Source: Flavobacteriaceae bacterium
GTDB lineage: Bacteria > Bacteroidota > Bacteroidia > Flavobacteriales > Flavobacteriaceae
Length of the DNA: 64,000 nucleotides
Direction: 5' to 3'
Assembly (NCBI GenBank): GCA_014238425.1
Contig: JABABD010000020.1
Location: 62,001-126,000 of the forward strand
Shown: positions 19,560 through 27,687 of the stretch, one piece after another
How positions within the stretch are numbered: position 1 is the first letter of the stretch
How the letters are laid out: the number at the start of each line of letters is the position of its first letter
Notes under the pieces: generated by a model
What the model saw: the letters and a program-made list of their open reading frames with translations, nothing else
What the model was told of the DNA's origin: nothing
The model's database searches: none
Translations under genes and position numbers: made by a program

Positions 19560-20309
19560 TTAGTCTAAATCTGTTTGTAATCTTGGTAAGATCTTTTTGA
19601 TGTTTATTTGGTTAGTCTCTAATTCTGCTATAGCATTTCTGTATAAGACGTCATAAGCAGCTAGTAAAACAGCAACTCTGGGTGTAAAATCTTTACCGTC
19701 GATATTGGCCCAAGTACTATTGTATAAATAACTATTGTTATAATTATCATCATATAATCGACCTATAATGTTATAGTGCTTTACAAAATCATCCAAATGA
19801 TTACGATACTGATCTAAGACTTTTTCATTAATGTCTTTATGATATTCCAATTCAGTGTAATAATCAGATAATGTTTGTTTAATCTCGTTCGGTAAAATAT
19901 CAAATGCTCCAGTGGATTTTAAGTTAGAAAACGTATTGGTGTTGTATGCTGGTGAGCTATACCATCTTACCGGGAATTCATTTTGCATGATTTTGATTAA
20001 GGTATCCAAGGTTGACGGAGTAGCATAAGATCGCTTTAATAATGTTTTATTAGTGCTGTGTCTTTGATACACTAATGGCATTGCTTCATAAATAAGCAGA
20101 CTATCTGAAACAAGATCATTATAAACAGATTGTAGGGCCGATTTTAGTTGAACATTCTCTTTTCTTTTTTCATTCCAATTATTAATCTGTAGCGCAATGA
20201 GAATACCAATAACAACGAGAATGATTTCACCAATAGCGTATTTAAAGTATTTGCCTGTTTTTCCTGTTTCCATGAGGCTGTATCTTATTTTACGAAAGAA
20301 CTTGATCAT
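19560..20309 (-). CDS. DUF6090 family membrane-anchored protein, paralogue 5 (first in array)
   Basis: This 249-residue protein has the head MIKFFRKIRYSL, KTGKYFKYAIGEIILVVIGI, LQINNWNEKR and one membrane helix (about 27-43). In the tail, NTFSNLKSTGAFDILPNEI followed by LSDYYTELEYH matches the common family pattern. Its ATG at 20309 overlaps by four bases (ATGA) the stop of the 34-codon mini-ORF upstream, which in turn overlaps the stop of the cyclase gene. A chain of stop-start overlaps therefore links an enzyme gene to this array. Function unknown; it probably sits in the inner membrane with the tail outside. Confidence 0.85.
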   Translation of the reverse strand: MIKFFRKIRYSLMETGKTGKYFKYAIGEIILVVIGILIALQINNWNEKRKENVQLKSALQSVYNDLVSDSLLIYEAMPLVYQRHSTNKTLLKRSYATPSTLDTLIKIMQNEFPVRWYSSPAYNTNTFSNLKSTGAFDILPNEIKQTLSDYYTELEYHKDINEKVLDQYRNHLDDFVKHYNIIGRLYDDNYNNSYLYNSTWANIDGKDFTPRVAVLLAAYDVLYRNAIAELETNQINIKKILPRLQTDLD

Positions 20310-20410
20310 TTATCTAAAATTATGTCAGGTCGAGCGGAGTCGAGACCTATTTGAGACCTCTCGACTCCGCTCGAGGTGACAGCTATAATATGGCGAAAGA
20401 ATTTAATCAT
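20306..20410 (-). pseudogene. 34-codon mini-ORF with DUF6090 head and palindromic-repeat body
   Basis: The ATG at 20410 overlaps the TGA of the cyclase gene (ATGA). The frame reads MIKFFRHIIAVTSSGVERSQ and ends GLDSARPDIILDK, with its TGA at 20308-20306 overlapping the ATG of paralogue 5. After seven head codons the whole body is an inverted pair of the palindromic repeat. This is the simplest of the three mini-ORFs and suggests that a full paralogue here was replaced by the repeat while both overlaps were kept. Confidence 0.6.
20322..20385. repeat. Dispersed palindromic repeat, copy C, complete inverted pair
   Basis: TGTCAGGTCGAGCGGAGTCG (20323-20342) and its inverted partner CTCGACTCCGCTCGAGGTGACA (20360-20381) can form a long hairpin with a loop including CTATTTGAGAC. 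It lies wholly inside the 34-codon mini-ORF. A hairpin of this strength between genes could affect mRNA stability or readthrough; that is inference. Confidence 0.8.
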
Positions 20411-21240
20411 AACTCTTCATTTACTAAAGCTATTATCCTTAATGGCGCACCGCTACCTTCCTTTATTTTCATGGGTAGTGCAACAATTTCAAAATCCTTT
20501 GAAGGCAGTTTATCGAGATTAGCTACATTCTCAAATGCCGGAATGTTTTCCGTAAGTAGTATGACATGGCTCCTAAAATATTCCGATTGCCCGTAATCTA
20601 TACTAGGTGTGTCTATTCCTATAGCATTAATTATCCTGTTTTTAACCAACCACGATGCTGCTTCAGGAGAAAGTCCAGGAAAATGCAATAACTTAATAAC
20701 ATCGGAACCGCGCTGGTCTGTACCTAAATACTTCAATTTATCTGGATAGTATGTTGAATGTCCTGTTTCTAATAGTACAATGCTTCCATCAGGAATTTGA
20801 CCATTCACCTTCTCCCATTCCAAAAAATCTTGAATGCTTATACGATAATCTGGGTTTTGCAATGCTTTTTTAGAAACATCTATTTTTATAGCACTGCCCA
20901 CTAATTTTTCTAAGGGAATCTGATCGACAGATTGCTTGCCTTTTGCAAAATGAATCGGGGCATCTATATGTGTACCGCCATGTTCGGCCGTTTCAAAATT
21001 GTTAGCTGCGTAAAAAAATCCCTTGTCAGTATCTCCTTTTGCCACTACTTCTAGCTGGAACTCTTTAGCTGTAACCCAATACACCGTTTCATCAGAAAAT
21101 GTATGTGTTAAGTCTATAATATTGGTTTTGGTGAAAGATTCCTTTTTAGATGTAGCGTCCGTTTTTGTCTCTTTACCAGCATTAGAGCATGATAGCACTA
21201 AACAGATTACTATTAAGGCATTAAATAATTTAAGTTTCAT
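20407..21240 (-). CDS. Cyclase/kynurenine-formamidase family (PF04199) lipoprotein
   Basis: This is a 277-residue metal-dependent hydrolase of the cyclase family. The signature H87-G-G-T-H91-I-D93-A-P-I-H97 supplies the metal ligands known for kynurenine formamidase and related enzymes. Residues 1-18 form a lipoprotein signal ending V-L-S-C18, so it is exported, which is unusual for kynurenine formamidases (normally cytoplasmic). The substrate is therefore uncertain: a periplasmic cyclic amide, lactone or formylated compound is possible. It starts 19 bases after the M28 peptidase gene and its TGA overlaps a DUF6090 mini-ORF start, so it heads the DUF6090 array. Confidence 0.85.
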   Translation of the reverse strand: MKLKLFNALIVICLVLSCSNAGKETKTDATSKKESFTKTNIIDLTHTFSDETVYWVTAKEFQLEVVAKGDTDKGFFYAANNFETAEHGGTHIDAPIHFAKGKQSVDQIPLEKLVGSAIKIDVSKKALQNPDYRISIQDFLEWEKVNGQIPDGSIVLLETGHSTYYPDKLKYLGTDQRGSDVIKLLHFPGLSPEAASWLVKNRIINAIGIDTPSIDYGQSEYFRSHVILLTENIPAFENVANLDKLPSKDFEIVALPMKIKEGSGAPLRIIALVNEEL

Positions 21241-21259
21241 AATAATTTAAACGTTTAAT

Positions 21260-22762
21260 CTAGTCCTTGATCGGAGTGTTCTTGTACAATGCCTTTGATG
21301 CTTCCTCATATTTATCGCCAGACACCCATGTAGGTGTGGCCACGTCATTACCAATATTACGGCCTGATAAGACATAAGCCCTAAAAAATTTCAACAAGTA
21401 ATCATAATCCAAGGTGTTTGCCTCATCTCCAGGTCGATGATAGTACTTGGTGACATCGCCATTAAAAGCCGTGAAACCCATCGAAAAGGTAGGTGCTGGA
21501 ATCCCTTTTTTGGCAAAATTCACATTATCACTACGATCAAAAAGACCTTGTTCTTTTGCGGGATCTTCAATAGCTGTAAGCCCAAACACAGATGCCGCAG
21601 ACTCTATGTTCTTTTGCGCTGTGGTTCTTGTCAGACCTACAATAGTGGCTAAAGAGGTGTCGTTGTAACCTCCATTATCGCTATTAAAACAATATACCAT
21701 CTGCTTTAACGGCAGTACAGGATTTTCAACATAAAACTCACTACCTAATAATCCCTTTTCTTCTCCTGTAAACAAAATGAACAATGCTGATCGCTTTGTT
21801 GGGTATTTTGCTAAATTCTCGGCCATACTCAATACTGTCGTTGTCCCAACAGCATTATCTCTAGCACCATTATAAATGGTATCGCCAGTTTCATCAGGTG
21901 TGCCAATACCAACATGATCGTAATGTGCAGAATATATAATGTATTCATCCTTTAAATTAGGGTCCGTTCCTTCGACCACGCCAATAATGTTTTGAGATAT
22001 AACTGGTTCTTCTTGCTTCTCATTAACGGACATTTTTATGGGTATTGTACTTGCCCCTTGAAGTGTATTGGCCATTGCATGTTCTTTATCAAGAACCCAA
22101 ATATGTGGTGCTTGTTTGTCGTAATCCTTATTGTCTTTACCATCCTCATCCTTGGCAACCATAAGTTGCGGTTCATTAAAGTTATGTTGAATAAATCCCC
22201 ATATATTATCATCGGCATTCAGTAATTCAACAATGGCTAGTACACCATTATCTTTTGCCAATTTTTGTTTTTTGGATCTGAGCCTAAAAGCCGCTCTAGC
22301 GTCCTTAGCTTCAGGGCCACCTGCTTTTATGACTACAACTTTTCCTTGCATGTTTTTTCCAGAATAATCTTCTTCTAAACCATAGTTAAGATAAATGGCA
22401 TCACCTGTGTTCTCAATTGGTGATGGAAAAATAAAGGCATAATTATCAATCTTGTTATTATTGATTTCTATAGATACCTTACTAGGTGGAGAGACTCTTT
22501 TGAGTTCTACATCTTGGTAATATGTTCCTGTTTTAGGGTTTGGTTTCACGCCATAGCTTCTAAATCTGTTAGCCAAATAAGAGGCCGCAATTTTAAGTTC
22601 TGGTGATCCAGTAGCTCTTCCTTTTAATACGTCGTCTGCCAAGAAATAAATATGACCTTCGATATCAGATTTACTAACGGTCTCAATTACTTTGTCCTTT
22701 TCGCTTTGTGCAGATAGTGTAAAAGCACCAAAAAGGGCCATTAATAATAAGAATTGTTTCAT
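21260..22762 (-). CDS. M28 family zinc aminopeptidase, exported
   Basis: This is a 500-residue exported metallopeptidase. The signal peptide is residues 1-19 (LSAQ). A protease-associated-like insert lies at about 120-250. The M28 metal ligands are visible as SAH280YDHVG, D302 in GARDNAVG, the E334-E335 pair in FTGEEKG, D362 in NSDNGG, and a late His in KYYHRPGDE. Such enzymes remove N-terminal residues from peptides in the periplasm or outside the cell. It is upstream of, and probably co-transcribed with, the cyclase lipoprotein and the DUF6090 array. Confidence 0.9.
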   Translation of the reverse strand: MKQFLLLMALFGAFTLSAQSEKDKVIETVSKSDIEGHIYFLADDVLKGRATGSPELKIAASYLANRFRSYGVKPNPKTGTYYQDVELKRVSPPSKVSIEINNNKIDNYAFIFPSPIENTGDAIYLNYGLEEDYSGKNMQGKVVVIKAGGPEAKDARAAFRLRSKKQKLAKDNGVLAIVELLNADDNIWGFIQHNFNEPQLMVAKDEDGKDNKDYDKQAPHIWVLDKEHAMANTLQGASTIPIKMSVNEKQEEPVISQNIIGVVEGTDPNLKDEYIIYSAHYDHVGIGTPDETGDTIYNGARDNAVGTTTVLSMAENLAKYPTKRSALFILFTGEEKGLLGSEFYVENPVLPLKQMVYCFNSDNGGYNDTSLATIVGLTRTTAQKNIESAASVFGLTAIEDPAKEQGLFDRSDNVNFAKKGIPAPTFSMGFTAFNGDVTKYYHRPGDEANTLDYDYLLKFFRAYVLSGRNIGNDVATPTWVSGDKYEEASKALYKNTPIKD

Positions 22763-22800
22763 GATCTATTGTTGTTTATATAATTGTAGTTATTTCTTTT

Positions 22801-22992
22801 TTATCCCATTTCGCCATCACCGTCAATGTCCATTTGCACATGCTTCTCTAAGGCCACTAATGTCTTTCTGAGAAGGTCTTTCGTTTTAGCAAGCTCATCT
22901 TCCAGTTGCCCCACTCGATCTTCCAGACTATTCGCTTGCTCTTGTTGTTTTTCTAATTCATCTTGCTGTAATAAATCCCAAAATATGCCCAT
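22801..22992 (-). CDS. Small coiled-coil protein (63 aa)
   Basis: This 63-residue protein starts MGIFWDLLQQDELEKQQEQ and continues with a heptad-like coiled coil (NSLEDRVGQLEDELAKTKDL, about residues 20-50), ending in an acidic DIDGDGEMG tail that could bind a metal ion. It is short but has the composition of a real gene and sits 38 bases upstream of the M28 gene in the same direction. A decayed DUF6090 head ends five bases before its ATG. The family is not recognised; similar short coiled-coil proteins occur in flavobacteria. Confidence 0.65.
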   Translation of the reverse strand: MGIFWDLLQQDELEKQQEQANSLEDRVGQLEDELAKTKDLLRKTLVALEKHVQMDIDGDGEMG

Positions 22993-22997
22993 AGTTT

Positions 22998-23138
22998 TTA
23001 AATGATTTTATCTGTGTTCAACCTAATAGTAATAACCTTGATTTCAAATATGATTTCGCCAATGATATATAGAGGGTATTCCGAAAACGTGTTTTCGGAG
23101 AATGGTCGCTGAAGAATGCGACGAAAGAACTTGATCAT
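22998..23138 (-). pseudogene. Decayed DUF6090 N-terminal fragment (46 codons)
   Basis: From the ATG at 23138 the frame reads MIKFFRRILQ, then a region containing the palindrome CCGAAAACGTGTTTTCGG (23081-23098), then YIIGEIIFEIKVI, which aligns with YAIGEIILVVIGI of the intact paralogues. The helix is degraded by charged substitutions and the frame ends at 22998. This is a real relic of a sixth family member at the upstream end of the cluster, so the array was once larger or is mobile as a unit. Confidence 0.7.
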
Positions 23139-23277
23139 TTGCTTGCAGTTAGAAGCAAGTTAGGTTGATGATTAGTTGAGGTCAATTACAACTATCTGTA
23201 TCTAAATCGTTTTAAATGTTACAAATAGTTGCGATTTTGAAAGTTACACAAATTAACATTAGCGACATCATATGGCA

Positions 23278-23307
23278 CAAAAAACCACTCAAGCTTATTT
23301 GAGCGGT
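23278..23307 (-). terminator. Rho-independent terminator after the S9 peptidase gene
   Basis: On the minus strand ACCGCTCAA and TTGAGTGGT pair across a six-base loop and are followed by TTTTTT. It lies 19 bases beyond the stop of the S9 peptidase gene at 23326. Confidence 0.8.
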
Positions 23308-23325
23308 CTTATCTATTTTTTTTAA

Positions 23326-25776
23326 TTAATCTTTCAATTCCTTTTGATTGTCTATTGGAGATTCTCCTTTGTTTTTTACATATTTTTCCAGCCATTGATC
23401 CTGCTCCCATAATAAATGTAGTACAGATTCCTTAGCGCGATAACCATGACTTTCTTTTGGCAGCATAACCAATCTCGCCGTGGCTCCTAAACCTTTCAAC
23501 GCATTAAAATAACGCTCGCTTTGTAGTGGGTAGGTCCCAGAATTGTTATCTGCTACACCATGCACCAAAAGTAATGGAGTTTTCATTTTATCGGCATGCA
23601 TAAATGGCGACATGTTATAATACACGTCTGGTGCTTCCCAATAACTACGTTCTTCACTTTGGAAACCGAAAGGCGTGAGCGTTCTGTTATACGCGCCACT
23701 TCGTGCAATACCTGCAGCAAATAAATTAGAATGCGATAGTAAATTAGCCGTCATAAAAGCACCATAAGAGTGGCCTCCAACGCCAACACGATTTCTATCA
23801 ATGTAACCCATAGCATCTACGGCATCAATGGCCGCTTTACCATTAGCCACTAATTGTGTTCTGAAGTTGTCATTAGGCTGTTCATCACCTTCCCCCACAA
23901 TTGGGAAGGACGCATCATCTAATACCACATAACCTCTCGTAACCCAATAAATCATAGAACCGTAATATGGATATGTAAATTCATTGGCGTTCTTAGTAGA
24001 TTGAGACGCACTGCTTTTGTCTTTAAACTCTCTTGGATACGCCCATAAAACCATCGGCATTTTTTCTTTTTTGATCTTATCATATCCTGCCGGTAAATAC
24101 AAAGTTCCTGAGAGTTCTAATCCATCATCACGTTTATAAGTAATTACCTCTTTATGTACATCCTGTATACTCGCAAACGGGTTTTTAAATTCTGTAATTT
24201 GAGTGAGCTTATCTTTTTTGATGTTTCGTATATAATAATTAGGATACTCCGTTGGCGATTCTATACGAACTAAAATCTCACCTTTTTTTATATCTATAGC
24301 TTGCTGTAAGTTTTCTAGTTTATCGGTATATGCAGATTCGTATAAGCGCTTGGTTTTACCCGTTTTTATATTCATGGCATCTATAAAAGGAAACTGTCCT
24401 TTCTTGCTATGGCCATCTCCCATAAGGTAGAGCTCATTGTTTTCAATGGTTAAAACATTACGTCCATAAGTATTTTCTTGCGTTACAAAATCACCTGGGT
24501 CGCTATAGACATCTTGGTAATTACGGTCTGTAATAATCTTTCCTTCATTTTTACTATTGGATGGGTTGAATAAATAAATCTTGGTATTTCGTGTATTCCA
24601 CCAATAATCATACGCCAAAGCGGTTTTTGAATCTCCCCATTGTATGCCACTAAAACGACCAATGGTTTTTAAAACTTCTTTTGGGGTTGACGTAAAAGGC
24701 GCTTCTTGCATATACACCTGGTCGCGATATGCCACATCTACTTCGGGGTCTCCACTATCTAAGACTTCAGCCCAAACCAATGTTGCTGAAACATCATCAC
24801 GCCATTGCATACGTCTTTTACCTTTCCGAGCTGACATGAATCCTTTTGGTAATTCTTCTATAAGCGGCACTTCATTAACGGTCTTTACTTCGGTTCCATT
24901 AGTATCATAAATCACGGATGTTTGCGGAAAACGACGATAAGGCACGATATAAGAAAATGGTTTTTCAATAGTTGTCACCATCCAATATTTTCCATCTGGC
25001 GACGCTGAAATACCACTATACATGGCTGCTTCTTTCCACGGTGTGATTTTTCCGTCTAAATTTAATTGTATTAAACTGGCAGTCGCCAATTGTTCAAAAT
25101 TGAACACATCGTTTGGATTCTGAAGCAAATCTTGATACGTGCGGTTTTGAGCTTTGGAACCATCACTTGTTGAAATTGTAGGGCCTGTAGGTACAGCTTC
25201 TGCTGCATTAATGAGTTCTTTTCTACTATCAGGAATAACCTTTACTAATAGACTAGAACCATCTTTAAACCATCGCAACGGATTTCCCATATTGGCGTTC
25301 AACGGTGGTGTAGATAATTTTGAAACCGACGCCGAAGCAATATCGAGTATCCATACCTCTACGCCATTTTCTACCGTATTGGTCACGGCCATTTTAGATT
25401 CGTCAGGTGACCAACTAAAATTGCTCAATTTAGCATTATCAGGCAAGCCCTTTATTTGTTGCGCTTCTTTTTCTGATATGCCCTTTATCTTCACATTATT
25501 AAAGTAAGTTGTGCGGCTACCAATATTTGTTTTCGGGTTAATTCGTAATCCGCCTAAGCGCAACTCCTTTTCAGACAATGTTGCAATATCTTTATAGCTA
25601 TCGCGATACAAAAGAATCATTTTGTCGCCATCAGAATTCATTACCACACTTGGAGCTCTTGGAACATCAACAAGATCCAGGATTTCTTTTGGTGGTTTTT
25701 GGTATTTAAGATTGATTTGCGCAAAACTGCTAGAAATAAATAGCAATGCGACTAGCGTGAACAGAAGTTTTTTCAT
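23326..25776 (-). CDS. S9 family prolyl-oligopeptidase-type serine peptidase
   Basis: This 816-residue exported peptidase has a signal peptide at 1-19 (SSSFAQ). Residues about 60-530 form a beta-propeller of the WD40-like or dipeptidyl-peptidase type. The C-terminal alpha/beta hydrolase has the nucleophile S670 in GGHSYGAF, the acid in VHGVADNN and the base in PKESHGY. By family these enzymes cleave short peptides, often glutamyl or prolyl peptides, in the periplasm. It has its own terminator and a 70-base gap to the isoaspartyl peptidase gene upstream; both read leftward and could share a promoter. Confidence 0.9.
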   Translation of the reverse strand: MKKLLFTLVALLFISSSFAQINLKYQKPPKEILDLVDVPRAPSVVMNSDGDKMILLYRDSYKDIATLSEKELRLGGLRINPKTNIGSRTTYFNNVKIKGISEKEAQQIKGLPDNAKLSNFSWSPDESKMAVTNTVENGVEVWILDIASASVSKLSTPPLNANMGNPLRWFKDGSSLLVKVIPDSRKELINAAEAVPTGPTISTSDGSKAQNRTYQDLLQNPNDVFNFEQLATASLIQLNLDGKITPWKEAAMYSGISASPDGKYWMVTTIEKPFSYIVPYRRFPQTSVIYDTNGTEVKTVNEVPLIEELPKGFMSARKGKRRMQWRDDVSATLVWAEVLDSGDPEVDVAYRDQVYMQEAPFTSTPKEVLKTIGRFSGIQWGDSKTALAYDYWWNTRNTKIYLFNPSNSKNEGKIITDRNYQDVYSDPGDFVTQENTYGRNVLTIENNELYLMGDGHSKKGQFPFIDAMNIKTGKTKRLYESAYTDKLENLQQAIDIKKGEILVRIESPTEYPNYYIRNIKKDKLTQITEFKNPFASIQDVHKEVITYKRDDGLELSGTLYLPAGYDKIKKEKMPMVLWAYPREFKDKSSASQSTKNANEFTYPYYGSMIYWVTRGYVVLDDASFPIVGEGDEQPNDNFRTQLVANGKAAIDAVDAMGYIDRNRVGVGGHSYGAFMTANLLSHSNLFAAGIARSGAYNRTLTPFGFQSEERSYWEAPDVYYNMSPFMHADKMKTPLLLVHGVADNNSGTYPLQSERYFNALKGLGATARLVMLPKESHGYRAKESVLHLLWEQDQWLEKYVKNKGESPIDNQKELKD

Positions 25777-25846
25777 TAGAAATAGTTTTGTTTAAAGTTA
25801 CTGAAAAAGCAAGTGTGAGAATGTTAATTTTATGTAAGAATATAGA

Positions 25847-26926
25847 CTACTCTTTATAAATACCGATAGTTAGCTTCCCTTTGTCATTCATAGTTGCGCG
25901 GTACATTCCTGAGGTATTGAATTCCATAGCCACATTACCATTATGATCTACCGCAACAATGCCTCCAGTACCACCTAATTTTGTCAGCTTATTTTGGATG
26001 ACTTCTTTAGAGGCTTCTTGCAAAGACAAGCCTTTATATTCCATCAACGCTGAAATATCATAGGCGACCATACCTCTAATAAAATACTCGCCCCAACCCG
26101 TACTTGAAACGGCACATGTTGCATTGTTAGCATAGGTACCTGCGCCTATAATTGGTGCATCTCCGATACGTCCCCATCGCTTATTGGTCATACCTCCTGT
26201 TGAGGTGCCTGCAGCCAAATTGCCATTCTTGTCTAGTGCTGCACAACCTACGGTTCCATATTTATAGTTTTGGATATCCTCATCATAAAACGCTGATTTA
26301 TCATCGTGGTCTAATTCTATTTTTTCTTTTTCCTTAGCGTTTCTTACTGAATTCAAGCGCCTATCTGTATGGAAATAACTCGGATCTACAATCGGTAAGC
26401 CCTGCTCTTTAGCAAATGTTTCGGCACCACTTCCTGCCATCATCACATGAGGGGAATTGTCCATAACAGCGCGCGCTAAATCAATCGGATTTCTAACATT
26501 AGTGGTTCCCGCGGATGCTCCAGCATTCAGTGTTTTTCCATCCATGATAGAAGCATCTAATTCATTAGTTTCAGCATTGGTAAAAACAGCACCTTTTCCT
26601 GCATTGAATAAAGGAGAATCTTCCATCACATTTATGGTCTTGGTCACAGCATCGAGACTCGTGCCTCCATTTTTAAGAACTTCATAACCCACACGAATGG
26701 CCTCTTCTAATTTTTGCTTATAAGCAGCTTCGCGTTCTGGCGTCATGTTTTTTTTCAGGATCGTGCCTGCACCACCATGAATTACAATAGAGAATTCAGC
26801 TTTTTCATCGGTTTGATTCAACGCATATTCAGAATCAGAATCCGACTCAGATCTGTGATGTTCGCCGCCTTCTTTACAATTAGCAAAAGCGATTATAAAC
26901 GTAAAAAGATAAATGATTTTTTTCAT
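25847..26926 (-). CDS. Isoaspartyl peptidase/L-asparaginase (Ntn hydrolase), lipoprotein
   Basis: This is a 359-residue plant-type asparaginase/isoaspartyl dipeptidase. The precursor is cut to expose the nucleophile T225 in Y-G-T225-VGCAALD; the GTSTGG segment and the late GGTGG loop complete the active site. I chose the ATG at 26926 over 26965 because it gives a lipoprotein signal (FIIAFANC), so the enzyme is probably membrane-anchored outside the cytoplasm. It repairs or degrades isoaspartyl peptides. The His/Ser/Asp-rich linker after the Cys (about 18-35) is low complexity. Confidence 0.9.
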   Translation of the reverse strand: MKKIIYLFTFIIAFANCKEGGEHHRSESDSDSEYALNQTDEKAEFSIVIHGGAGTILKKNMTPEREAAYKQKLEEAIRVGYEVLKNGGTSLDAVTKTINVMEDSPLFNAGKGAVFTNAETNELDASIMDGKTLNAGASAGTTNVRNPIDLARAVMDNSPHVMMAGSGAETFAKEQGLPIVDPSYFHTDRRLNSVRNAKEKEKIELDHDDKSAFYDEDIQNYKYGTVGCAALDKNGNLAAGTSTGGMTNKRWGRIGDAPIIGAGTYANNATCAVSSTGWGEYFIRGMVAYDISALMEYKGLSLQEASKEVIQNKLTKLGGTGGIVAVDHNGNVAMEFNTSGMYRATMNDKGKLTIGIYKE

Positions 26927-27109
26927 GACTTTAAAAGATTGAATAGTTGTCATAAAGTTACTCATTATATAGATTTAAATATCTATAATTAGAAAAATGC
27001 TAAGCAATTTTTGCTTTATAAAATTATGCTTTTCATCGAAAAGTAGCTGGAAAGAGAATCTTTAAGTACAATTAAAACCGTATATAAGTAGCATCCTAAA
27101 TTGTTACTT

Positions 27110-27607
27110 ATGTCTTTTTTTACACTACGTCGTTCATCACTTTTATTAGGAACTACATTGATTGTCCTATTTTTCTCTTCTTGTTCTAAGGATGATTCAA
27201 CTATAGATGATACTGATACAGTAACAACAGAAGAAGCTATTCTTGAAAATGAGATTCTAGAGTTGGTAAATGCGCACCGGAATAGTATTGGGAAAAATTC
27301 TCTTGCTTTAAACAATCGCGCTTCAGAATTAGCTCAAGAACATACACTATACATGATTAATAAAGGAGGCATTAGTCATGATAATTTTAATGAAAGAGCA
27401 GATATCTTGTTTCAAGAGGAAAATGCATATAGTGTTGGCGAAAATGTTGCGGCAGGTTATGCTACGGCTCAAAGTGTTATGACAGGTTGGTTAAATAGTA
27501 CAGGACATCGCGATAATATTGAAGGAGACTATACCCATATTGGTGTTAGTGCCATTAAAAACTCTTCAGGCACATATTACTACACACAGCTATTCTTAAA
27601 GAAATAA
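27110..27607 (+). CDS. CAP (SCP/PR1-like) domain lipoprotein
   Basis: This 165-residue protein has a lipoprotein signal (VLFFSSC) and a CAP domain. The family motifs are LVNAHRNSIG, the metal- or ligand-binding HDNFNERA and ENVAAGY, and GHRDNIEGDYTHIGV. CAP proteins are secreted and often of unknown activity; some bind lipids or act as proteases. The ATG at 27110 is preferred over the TTG three codons earlier. It is divergent from the isoaspartyl peptidase gene and is followed by the promoter of the dehydrogenase. Confidence 0.88.
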   Translation: MSFFTLRRSSLLLGTTLIVLFFSSCSKDDSTIDDTDTVTTEEAILENEILELVNAHRNSIGKNSLALNNRASELAQEHTLYMINKGGISHDNFNERADILFQEENAYSVGENVAAGYATAQSVMTGWLNSTGHRDNIEGDYTHIGVSAIKNSSGTYYYTQLFLKK

Positions 27608-27645
27608 TTACAGTCTAATTTTTTCTTATCCAGCAATTATTCTTG

Positions 27646-27653
27646 TAAATTTG
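27646..27653 (+). promoter_or_regulatory. Promoter -7 box of the aldehyde dehydrogenase gene
   Basis: TAAATTTG followed by CGCCC is an exact match to the Bacteroidota TAnnTTTG box and lies 35 bases before the ATG. The -33 TTTG is not clear (a T-rich run is present instead). Confidence 0.6.
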
Positions 27654-27687
27654 CGCCCTATAAACAAGGCAAAATTTAGAATTATAA

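Noticed and set aside
20197-20596. Plus-strand frames across the DUF6090 repeats and the cyclase gene
   Set aside because: They run opposite to well-supported genes and through palindromic repeats.
27016-27315. Minus-strand frame across the CAP gene start
   Set aside because: It covers the divergent promoter area and the complement of the CAP signal and linker, with no family sense.
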